From positions 78,511 through 142,510 of the forward strand of contig JAOVVO010000140.1 of NCBI GenBank assembly GCA_028564675.1: a DNA stretch of 64,000 bases, in the 5' to 3' direction. Source of the DNA: Onchocerca lupi. Lineage: Eukaryota; Nematoda; Chromadorea; Rhabditida; Onchocercidae. Shown piece after piece: positions 15,201-24,017 of the stretch; the first letter of the stretch is position 1, and every line of letters starts with the position of its first letter. The notes beneath the pieces are model-generated. The model made no database searches. It saw only the letters and a list, made by a program, of their open reading frames with translations, and was not told the origin of the DNA. Made by a program: the position numbers and the translations under genes.

Positions 15201-18200
15201 TAACTAAATTATGATAATATTTCCCAGAACAGTATTCTTTACAGAACTTTGATCTTTTTTTTCAATTTAAAAAACATTCCAGACGTTAATGGCTAGCAAG
15301 CGTCGTTCATTTCCTACCGGAAATGAGTTTCTTGTACATCATGCTGCTAATTACGAGAAACCGATCAGTAGTCAACAGGTGGAACATAATAGTATCCAAT
15401 CATCTGCTAAGACGAAGTATGATATGCGATTTGATTAATTAAAGGGTTTTTTTTCTTTTTTTTTTTAATCATAAAAGAAGGATAATTCATACATCTCATA
15501 GATTCTTGGATAGAGTCGAGCATTCATGAAGTAAATCCATATAGTTATAGATCGGAACAAAATCGTACTGGTCATAAACAGCAATCTCAAAAAGTAAAAG
15601 AATCCTTTAATGAAATGACGAATATGCTACAAAATGTTATCAATGATGTGACAGCATCAAAAGAATTGCCGAAAGGTCGTAAATATGTGCGTAAGTGTTT
15701 CACTAATGCAATTTTGTTCTGCAACTGCAACAATAGAAAAAAACTTACAGAGCTTTAAAATATAATTTATAGAATTGGCAGTGAAGAACAGTTCGATGTT
15801 GTCTCCATTTGAAACAATCAATCAGGAAAAACTGAATCCAAGCAAGGTAGAAGCCATGCAGTCCATATTCGAGAACAAACGAGCACAACAATGTAATTAT
15901 TTGATACCTTTTCTCTTCCAATATTTCTTGCCTGCAGGAATATTATTGCTATGGATTATTACGTTACTTACTTGGTGCCAATTCATCCCTTCTCGATCAC
16001 TTTTCGATTCTAGACTGCGCCTAGAATCAGAAATTATACGGTGCTCAGTGTACCATATATCTACAATATACAATACAGTCTTCTAATAATCAGTCAAAAT
16101 GCACTTTTATTTCAAACTAGCTGACATATTCAGCTAACTTTCTCGAATTTAATGTCTGATAGATATTACAAAAAATGAGAATGGCAGAAATATCTTTTCA
16201 TGTTTCATCATGCCAAAATCTTTTGAAATTAATGAACTGAAAAAGAGGACGAGAAGATTCCAGATAAAATTAATTCATCGTGGTACCATCAGAATGATGT
16301 GATATGTGCCATACGATATCTTAATTAAATAGATCTATTTCATGATTTGATATTCATTGCTAATCTAATTTGATATTTAGATCTTCTGAATTTTATCAAG
16401 ATGTACCATTCATTGATGACGAGATGCTTTTTCAGACTCGATTATTATTCTTCTTTTATATACTTGCTTCATTCTTTAGTTCCTTTTTTTTTTTTCGGAA
16501 TATCTGTTTTCGATTATGTTTCCGTTCCTTTGCTCATTTTAAGCGATGCAGTCTGGCTGTACTGTTTCTTCCTTCCATTTATTCTTTTTCGATTCTTCCA
16601 GGAAATTTCATCCTTATTTTACAGCTGCACCAGTATGGCGCTGTAATGGTAATAATGACAAAATCCAATCAGTTGCAAATGTCAAGGATGACGATGTTTA
16701 TAATGAAATCAATGATTTTGGCGTTGCTCGGAAAGAGGTATGCAGTGGTGAGGCATAAATTAAGAAATTAGCATCACATAAAATTATGGAACCTTTTGGA
16801 GGTGATCAAAGATGAATAACAGAAATAATCGATATTTTTTCAGGTCTTTCCTGTCTATGCAAAACCATCAGCAAAGCAGTCATCTTCAGCAGTTCGTACA
16901 CCTTTCCATTCGAAGCGGCGTTTTCCTTCAGCATCTGCATTATCACGATCGGAGTTTATTCCGGCATTTCCAGTAACTCATCCGCCATCTCATCCACCAG
17001 GTTCATTAGACTAAATTTTTGAAATTAAACTTTACTCGTAATAAATGAATAAACTGTATCTTGTTTCTTGGTGAATGACCGTTGTTGATGAATTACTGAG
17101 ACTGAATTGCTAAACTTCCTAAAATACTTTTTTTCTTGGAATATTCAAATGTTCCATCATTTTCTATTCAAATTACATAGTTATTATTTGTAGAAATAAT
17201 AAATAAAAGCATTATTGCAGGTTCCACAAATTCTTCTCAGACAGGTGGTTACTACTCTTCTGGCTCATCGTTAGATGCTCAATCATCGTACGCATCACCG
17301 AACAGTCGTTCATCGATACCGCGAGAGCCGATTCTTCGGAAGCAATCGGTCTCCTCACATGTAGCCAGTTTAGATGAGGAAGATGATGGCTTCTATGATA
17401 ATATTCAGGTAAAGCGGAATGCATGTTATCACTAGACAACCTTATAAAAAGAACGATATCAAAATTCATATTTTATCCACTCATCGTTTTCATCAATAAA
17501 TTGCTACCTTGCATCACATCAGATGGATGAGAGACGTTTTTCACGTGATAGCGAACTTGACAGCGTGTCAGCCTGCAGTCATCGTCTACTATCAAGCAAT
17601 GCCCGTAAACCACCTGATACACTCAATAAATCGGCAAGTAATCGGATCGGTCAGTTCTTGCGGAAAATTGGTGCATCGAAGCCACCTACTAATGCTGCCT
17701 CATTGGTATCGCTCAACAAGGTTAATCACTTTTTTTTTTACGATAAATGCATATAAACAACACTTCTTAAAATGATAGAAATGAAGAGATCAACTGTCTA
17801 CTGCTTTCATCAATGATAAATAAGATAGTGTGTATAATAAATATCAATGATAAAATTGTGTATATGATAAATATCAATAATCAAGAGATAAGTGAGTATG
17901 TGTGTATGATAAATATCAGTGAGAAATAAAATTGTGTATATGAGATAAATATCAATGATAAGAGATAAATAAGATTGTGTGTATGACAAATATCAATGAT
18001 AAGATGATAAATAAGATTTTCAGGTGGCTAGTGAAATAATGCCAACTAGACCGATTCCATTGATGAAAAGTAATAGTATGAGTTATTATCCAGGAAAAAA
18101 GCACGTCGTGAAGAATATAAACGGTACTGCATATCCTGGTAAGTTAAATTAATCCAGCTTATTACTCTGCGTGCTGCATATCGCAGAAGTTATCTCTAAA

Positions 18201-18373
18201 TATTTTACACTTGATATTTCTCAAAAATCCTACAGTGACATGAAATCATTTATTTTTGACAAATAATATTATATCTCATATGTCTTTAAGTTTTAGCGAT
18301 GGCGGATAAACGTGGTGGATTGGGACAGCGTCTGAAGAATTCTATATTCGGAAGCAAAAAGCGCCTGAATTAA
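210..18373 (+). CDS. Large multi-exon gene, 3' part, product not recognised
   Basis: I do not recognise this protein. Phase-consistent exons: 210-288, 3388-3493, 3665-3850, 4480-4588, 4916-5004 (or to 4972), 5566-5637, 5766-5934, 6531-6735, 6975-7116, 8962-9031, 9651-9792, 11353-11497, 11581-11696, 12261-12354, 12554-12766, 13979-14121, 14262-14450, 14600-14720, 14833-15051, 15283-15416, 15551-15690, 15773-15892, 16381-16402 (22-nt microexon, tentative), 16602-16737, 16844-17000, 17221-17408, 17523-17720, 18024-18138, 18297-18373 (TAA). This gives about 1,300 residues; the 5' end lies left of the window. The first exons look globular. The rest is Ser/Pro/Gln-rich and probably disordered, with a charged helical or coiled-coil stretch in exon 11353-11497 (RYKHYQHRNKFKEAIDYLDQ) and a motif RRWLTGDIKS near 12690. 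Near the C-terminus is an acidic patch with GFYDNI, matching the pYxN Grb2-type SH2 ligand pattern, followed by a basic tail ending SKKRLN. A cytoskeletal or signalling scaffold is inference only. One junction (5004 to 5566) does not keep phase. Confidence 0.75.
1395..1457. repeat. 32-nt direct tandem duplication
   Basis: Two adjacent copies, 1395-1426 and 1427-1457, each starting GATCTTAGTATTATCTGAAA and ending CTCGTCTTT, essentially identical. They lie in the 3.1-kb intron 289-3387 of the unidentified gene. That intron otherwise shows only AT-rich sequence and short, unconvincing ORFs. Confidence 0.9.
5149..5571 (-). CDS. Unbroken 140-codon intronic ORF on the opposite strand, doubtful
   Basis: A 140-codon ORF without stops lies antisense inside the intron 5005-5565 of the unidentified gene. 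It has two hydrophobic stretches (around residues 18-42 and 89-112) separated by a basic, Lys/Arg-rich segment, so it could encode a small two-pass membrane protein. Its 5' end overlaps the sense exon at 5566. No splice acceptor or family resemblance supports it. In DNA this AT-rich a stop-free run of this length is unusual but possible by chance. Confidence 0.15.
   Translation of the reverse strand: MLLQPRVFEKSTKNDFDSYLFILIFVLNLFIYSFWAWFFLLPKQTQSLQIAFKSFERNFEQRMQKKVDKLVRKFQITITKEIFRAVFSRAVILTILFSSTVQACLEIFFVDLKYLLSSALDVEYHFVRKIEQINISFKNF
7117..8961 (+). other. Intron, 1.8 kb, no gene seen
   Basis: Lies between two phase-0 exon ends of the unidentified gene. It contains poly-A and poly-T tracts (near 7957-7974 and 8135-8146) and an ORF pair on opposite strands at 7679-7999 that mirror each other and have no splice or family support. 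Confidence 0.6.
9793..11352 (+). other. Intron, 1.6 kb, no gene seen
   Basis: Separates two phase-compatible exons (AG|T junction restoring Ser). AT-rich with homopolymer runs. The short ORFs at 10988-11234 overlap each other in different frames and have no support as coding. Confidence 0.6.
17813..18022. repeat. Degenerate minisatellite in an intron
   Basis: About 210 bp built from variants of a unit containing GATAAATATCAATGATAA and TTGTGTGTATG. Copies are spaced roughly 50 bp apart with internal degeneration. The array fills the intron between exons 17523-17720 and 18024-18138 almost up to the acceptor, so length changes would alter intron size but not the protein. Confidence 0.8.
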
Positions 18374-18540
18374 AACTTTGTATGTTATATAAATCAAATA
18401 TGCATGTTGCTCAGTTCTGTTCTCCATATTTAATGAGTAATTTGATTAATTTACTATTTTTGCTAATTGCTTTCATTTTGGTCTTTCGAGACTGAAAAAC
18501 AGATTGAAGTATTCGTATTTGTTGTTTACAAAAGGAATTA

Positions 18541-18789
18541 CTAATTGTTTATTATTGTGACTGCTCTTCTGTTTCGCATTTTTTCGATAATGTGAAGAAT
18601 GAAGTCCAGTTGCGGTAATACTTCTGGCTGTCTTAAATTTTCGACTACTTCAGATTCCAATTTATTATCCACGAGGGATCTACAGATAAGATTAATTAGA
18701 AATGTGATAACTGGCCTATTATATATGTCATCGCTGATTGACAGCCATTTCTGTTGTTCCTTTAGCTTATCAATATTTTTTGTACTCAT
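18541..18789 (-). CDS. Small 82-residue protein, hypothetical
   Basis: Single-exon ORF of 82 codons, ATG at 18789 in an AACAATGAG context, stop TAG at 18541. The composition looks like a folded soluble helical protein: Lys/Glu-rich start, a hydrophobic helix around ITFLINLICRSLVDN, then LPQLDFILHIIEKMRNRR and a short polar tail. No signal peptide is visible. A possible splice or trans-splice acceptor (TTTTCAAAG) lies about 24 bases upstream. It is convergent with the large gene ending at 18373, leaving 167 bp between the two stops. I recognise no family. It reads more like a real protein than the other short ORFs, but it could be spurious. Confidence 0.5.
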   Translation of the reverse strand: MSTKNIDKLKEQQKWLSISDDIYNRPVITFLINLICRSLVDNKLESEVVENLRQPEVLPQLDFILHIIEKMRNRRAVTIINN

Positions 18790-21279
18790 TGTTAAAATTT
18801 TTATTTAAGCTTTGAAAATTGGAAAAAAAAATGATTACATTATAAGATTTGATACAAACAACGAAAAGAATCATGATTGTACAGATAAAACAAATAAGGG
18901 ATTCAGGAATCATCAAGTCAAATTATTATCATTACGAATTATAAGGTTAGCGATCTGGTTGATTTAGTTAGCGAATAAAAAAAAATTTAAAGAATAATAA
19001 AATAAGAAAAGTAGTTAATGAATTGATATCCGTGACAGATGCATGATGTAATCATCGTTAATTCAAAGTTTAACAGAGGAACTTATAACCAGATAAATTG
19101 CGATATCTAACTATCTTATTTAAATCAAGCGCTGCGAGTTACGAAAGCTCTATTCAGTGTTTGAACGTGTGTGACGATGTCTTTGATCACTTAAAATCGT
19201 TCACTAAAATGTAATCAGAAAACTAATTCAGATAAGTAACGATTCCTTGACTTCTTAAAGCATTAGTCATTATTGAAATATAACCACTAACTTAGGTAAT
19301 TCGGTTATTTCTTTGACTTCTTAATTTCTTTGACTTGATTTATTTGAAATAAATACATACTAGGAAAAGATCTTTTCTTGGAGTAGTTTTCCTAAGAATT
19401 AGCAAAGAAGCTTATTTGATTATTGTGTGGAGAGCTCCGTCTACTACAATTATTTGTTGCAGTTAACAAAATCTTTGTTGGAGTGTTACGCAAATCTTTT
19501 GTTCTGCTACTTGAATCAATTTCCATCAATTTATAGACTTGACCGATTAAGTGTTTAGCACTCTATAGTTTTTAGATTTCAATTTATACAATAAAAATGA
19601 AATCTAAAAGAAATTTTAAAATGTTATGACCAGCACACACATTATTATGTAATCACAGATATCGGCTATGAATGGATTATTTGTAACAACAGCCAATTCC
19701 CTAGTTCTTTCAATTTACCAATAATTTATTTTTTTCTCATACTGGTTATTGAAAAGAACCTTTTAAGTAAGCTCTTATTTTCTGCTCAAGTAAGAGACAT
19801 TAAGTAAGCAATTTCTGCTGAGATACTTCGAGATATTTAGATCGAATCCTAAATACTATTCTTATTCCTGCATAACATCGGGATTTATATTCTTTTGATT
19901 ATCACCAAATAACGAAGAAAGAAAAATGACTTTCTTCATGATTTCTCTCGGAAATCTAAATAGATTGCTTAAACAGAACACTCAAAGCTTATATGTTTTA
20001 CATTAGATGTTTTTGAAAACGATGTAAGATACAGTTCTAGCAATTTGAATAATACTATAAGATAAAAGATACATTCAAAAAAACATTCAGATGGAATTAA
20101 TTTTTGGACAATTATCAAGTATTGTTGCTCATACATCAAATGATTCAAATGCTCTGTTGATATTTGTTATCCCTAATTTTTCTTGTTTTATAGCAGAAAT
20201 TGATAAGCGCTGTCTTGCAATGTCTTGCAATTCATAATAAATATGAATGATTTCCTATGAACTTCATTTGGCGGAACCGTATTATATTGATTAATCTTGA
20301 CAATCAAACTTATATTCTTTTATATTTCTGAAAAGCTTTCCGCTTCTTTAAATATACATATTATAAGTATTTTATACTAATAAGAACAAAATGTTACGGA
20401 TCAGAATTTATTACTTTAAATTAAATTTGAATAAGATCATCTGAATGTTACTATAAATAATGAAAAGTGATATAAAATAACTAACAGTTTATAGTTACCA
20501 ATATGCCAAACATAAGGCAAAGTGAGAAACGGAAAGACTGATAGCGCTGTACATTAATAAGTTAAACAACCAACCACTGTGAAAAATGAAAGAAATGAAT
20601 ATGTATCACACCTTTTGATGTAGAGAAGATATGATTTGTTATTAATCTACAATGCAAGAATGCAGAAGAAATCGATGAGTAAAATTATCATTCTATAAAC
20701 AGTTACCATTAATTCTCTTATAAAAGATAATCAGGACCAAACTTTTCAAAATTAGATTTTTTTTTTTCTCTTATTTTTGAATGCAAGATTCAATTTTTTA
20801 TGAATACTCTGATCTTATATTGTATAAAAAAATGGAGAATTCAAAGAAACTGGTTGAAAATTATGCTTAAATATAACGATAGTTAAAAGCCATCAATTTT
20901 TAATTTTCGGAAACTACAAAAATTACAAAAATATCTACGATGTGATTCCGTTAAGAAAGAAATACCTCTGAGTTCTGTAAATTGTGGAAGCTTCGTGAAT
21001 GATAATAATACAGAAAACATAGCGATAAATTCATAAATCCATCATTATAGCAGCGTTAGATTTTTCAGCTTTCAATTTCTTGGAGAGAGAAAATTTTGAT
21101 TCCCCTACAAATGAAGTGAATAATTAGACAATTCCGATAGTTTTCTATCCAATTATTGCATAAAATCTGTCTCAAAAATGGGCATTCATCTAAATGATTA
21201 TAAAAAGTATCATATATCGTCAACGAGACGAATAGGATATTGTGAGTTTTTTTTTTTTTTTTTTTTGGTGACTCCAATA
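18790..21279. other. Intergenic region, no gene seen
   Basis: About 2.5 kb of AT-rich DNA between the 5' end of the small minus-strand ORF and the 3' end of the GTPase gene. No frame-consistent exon chain is seen. A poly-T run of about 20 lies near 21248-21266, just downstream of the GTPase stop codon. Confidence 0.6.
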
Positions 21280-23965
21280 TTAAAATTTGAAACATATACA
21301 GAATGCATGCTTGTCCTTTGGAAGTCTCTTTTGAGTTTTAATTACTGAAGAGTAGTATAAAAAATTTGCAATATTTTTGCAAGAGAAACTTACGCTGTGA
21401 ATGGAAATGTCGGCTACCTAAATATAACACTGAATCAATCAGTGTGCTACGGTTCTTTGCAGTTACTTCATATAACTTTACTGAAAGTTTATATATTTTA
21501 CATGTTGAATTCAAGCAGAAGAAAATAAAATAAGAATCTCAATAAGTATAAAAATAATATTTTCAGAAGGAAAATTGCATCGAAAAGTTTTTAAAATAAA
21601 TTATGGATGTAAAATACATGAAAACTACAATAACCTTTTTCTTTCGTAGCCCAGCTCTGCGCAAATTCACTATCGACCTTTCTACCTGGAAGATCGGTCA
21701 TATTTCCCAAAACAACTATAGGCACCTGAAAAGTCATTAATATGAAACGATACAGATAAAGAAAAGCTCCAGCATCTAAAATGATCAAAGCGGCAGGCAT
21801 CACTAAATTCTCCTAAACTATAAGGAAGTTGGTAAACAAACACAACCTCTTTTTTATCTTTACCAAAGTGTTTATCGATCGTTTTTTTCAACATATCCAT
21901 TCTATTGAAAGTTTCGTGATCAATAACCGAATATATTAACAAAAATGCGTCCGCTACCTGTATTACAATGCTCTATTTAAATAGATCGATATAATAAGCA
22001 AGAGATATCTTATGAAATGTATATATCAGTGAAAGAGAAATCATAACAAATGTTATTGGATAATTTACTATCCATCTATAAAGCGATTATGCAGAGGCAT
22101 AATAACAAACTCCAAGCAACTTTATAAAATCAATAAAATAGAACTGAAGTGGAAAAACAAAAGAGCAGCATACTTGAACGTAGGATCGTTTAAGATCAAT
22201 TGGGCCACTTTCACTAATTCCGGCCGTATCATGAAAAACCATAATTTCTTTAGGCCGATCTCCATAATCCATCTGCACTTGATATGTGTCTTCAATCGTA
22301 GGTACGTAAGGCTGAAAGATATTTATTACAATAAAGTGCACAATTATCAACAAATTTTTACCTGCGTTTGAATTTAACTAAGAAAGAATGAAAAAGAAAG
22401 AAATTCATCCACAAGTAACACCAAGCTTTTCAAAAATCAAAAAAAAAAAAAAAAAAAAAAGAAAACCTGATCAGTGATATCATTGAGACAAGCGAGCTGT
22501 TCTAAGCACGCAGTTTTCCCAACCTTCTTTGATCCAGCTACCTGTAAGCAAAAAATTACTTGCAGCCTATCGTATTCTAAGCCTTACTGATACTTTTCCA
22601 TGGCTTCCCATTTTGTTCTAAGCACATTTTTATTTTCAAACTGTAATGGAATGGTGATAGAAGATGAAGAAAAATACACGATGCTAAGGTAACTAAAAAT
22701 TTGGCTGGAAGAATTACAGCAAAACATTTAAAAATAATATTTTATGCGGGACGATGCTCAAAGAATAACTTACAAGGACTCGCATAACTTTACCCATAGT
22801 TCGATTATATGTGCTACCTCCTGAATTTCCAATAAGAGCGCTGAGTACTTGAGTTGAAACACCTGAAAATATATTTATACTTCATATGTTATCAATGATA
22901 GTAGCAAATTAATAGATTTCATTTAGCATTTTATCATATTATCAAGTAGAAAAACGAAATGATCATGCAATCAAATATTCAAAAAACGAAATTGGCAAGT
23001 TTGCCTTCTTTCATTCAGTATAAAATAAAATTTCCTAGCAATAGAACGCTCTCGTATCTCTACTATAGTTCACAAATAGCATTCTCAAATTATAGATCCT
23101 AAAGATTTCCCGAAATTTATTCTGCAAATATTCAGATACCCTCCCCGTTGTTTCAACTCATAACAATTTCTGCAATAATTTCAAGGTTCGTGCCCGAGTT
23201 GCAATCCACTGCGGAATACTTTTACTGGTAAGTGAAATAATATCTATATAAATAAAAATGTAAATGTTCGTTGTTCATTTTCACACAACGTTTCAAATTC
23301 TTCATCGATTGATTTGAAATTTTGAAAAAACGTTGCATTCGAATGAGTGCGTGTTTTTATATAGATAAGGCGCGTGTTTAAGAACTTTCAAGTGATTTAA
23401 GATTTTGAATAAACAAACATTTACATTTTTATTTATAGAGACTAGCTGGACCGGTTATGCGAAGCGTGGCCGAATCCAGCTAGTTTCTAAATAAATGAAA
23501 TAGGTTATAATGACAATAATGAGATAGAAAGTGACAAACTTGGCTTCCTTTCCACTGGTTGACTCTCGAGACGTTTCATTGCAAGGGGATGTGTTGTCTG
23601 GTAAGGTATATATTCCTCGTGGGTTGATTTTACTGTTGCTGAACGATCATCTACATGACATAATTCATCTGCAAAAGAGCAATTTTCATTACATTCAATA
23701 ATTTATTCAATTTTGAAGATTTCCTTCCAGTGCTTTGATTACTGAATCAGTGAGAATAAAAGGAGAAGAACGAACCGATGGAATCATATTGAAATGAAGC
23801 AGTGGCAGTCGTAGAAGAAGTAGTGGTCCAACCGTACGGATAGCTTATTCGTTTACCACCTTGACAGTAGCATTTGCAGGATTTTTCAGACTTACTATTT
23901 TCCTTTGTACTCTTATTGTTATTCCTTTCTATCAGCTTTTCTTCTCCATTCTGCGACATTATCAC
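21280..23965 (-). CDS. NKIRAS: kappaB-Ras-type small GTPase with N-terminal extension
   Basis: Nine exons, all in phase: 23965-23776, 23668-23540, 22862-22774, 22541-22467, 22311-22174, 21957-21847, 21725-21635, 21480-21394, 21344-21280 (TAA); 324 residues. The GTPase domain starts at Met129 (MGKVMRVLVAGSKKVGKTA), which fits the usual start of the roughly 190-residue kappaB-Ras family. Residues 1-128 are extra and polar, with a Cys-x-Cys. Family resemblance is clearest in ADAFLLIYSVIDHETF, LKKTIDKHF, VVLGNMTDL and VKLYEVTAKNRSTLID. kappaB-Ras proteins are known to bind IkappaB and Ral regulators and restrain signalling; the role in a worm is unknown. Departures from Ras: positions equivalent to Gly12/Gly13 are Lys141/Lys142, Gln61 is Ile193, and Lys117 of NKxD is Met253. 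Switch I (PTIEDTY) is Ras-like. The last four residues, CFKF, are a poor CaaX box. The gene could start at Met129 if the upstream exons are UTR. Confidence 0.85.
23241..23484 (+). mobile_element. Non-autonomous Helitron-like (Helentron/HINE-type) element
   Basis: A 244-bp AT-rich block in intron 2 of the GTPase gene (between exons 23668-23540 and 22862-22774). It carries a perfect 22-bp inverted repeat, 23247-23268 against 23416-23437 (core AATAAAAATGTAAATGTT). Close to its end is a hairpin with 10-bp arms, ACTAGCTGGA at 23441-23450 and TCCAGCTAGT at 23475-23484, with a GC-richer loop. It ends in CTAGT. Subterminal inverted repeats plus a terminal hairpin and a CTRRT end are the known hallmarks of Helitron2/Helentron elements. 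There is no coding capacity, so mobility would depend on an autonomous copy elsewhere. No second copy is seen in this window. Confidence 0.65.
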
Positions 23966-23973
23966 ACATCTGG

Positions 23974-24017
23974 GATACTAACTGATACTGTATGATATAC
24001 ATGATACGGTTAGTATC
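23974..24017 (-). promoter_or_regulatory. Imperfect hairpin just upstream of the GTPase start codon
   Basis: The block begins GATACTAAC and ends GTTAGTATC, a perfect 9-bp inverted repeat. Most of the inner sequence can also pair (GTAT/ATAC), giving a near-continuous 44-base palindrome. It ends 8 bases from the ATG at 23965, so it would lie in the 5' UTR or proximal promoter. A regulatory role is inference. Confidence 0.4.

Noticed and set aside
22605..22640. Possible extra exon (NKMGSHGKVS) in the GTPase gene, with acceptor and donor in phase 0
   Set aside because: Including it would insert ten residues between the first beta strand and the P-loop. Skipping it gives the normal MGKVMRVLVAGSKKVGKT continuity, also in phase.
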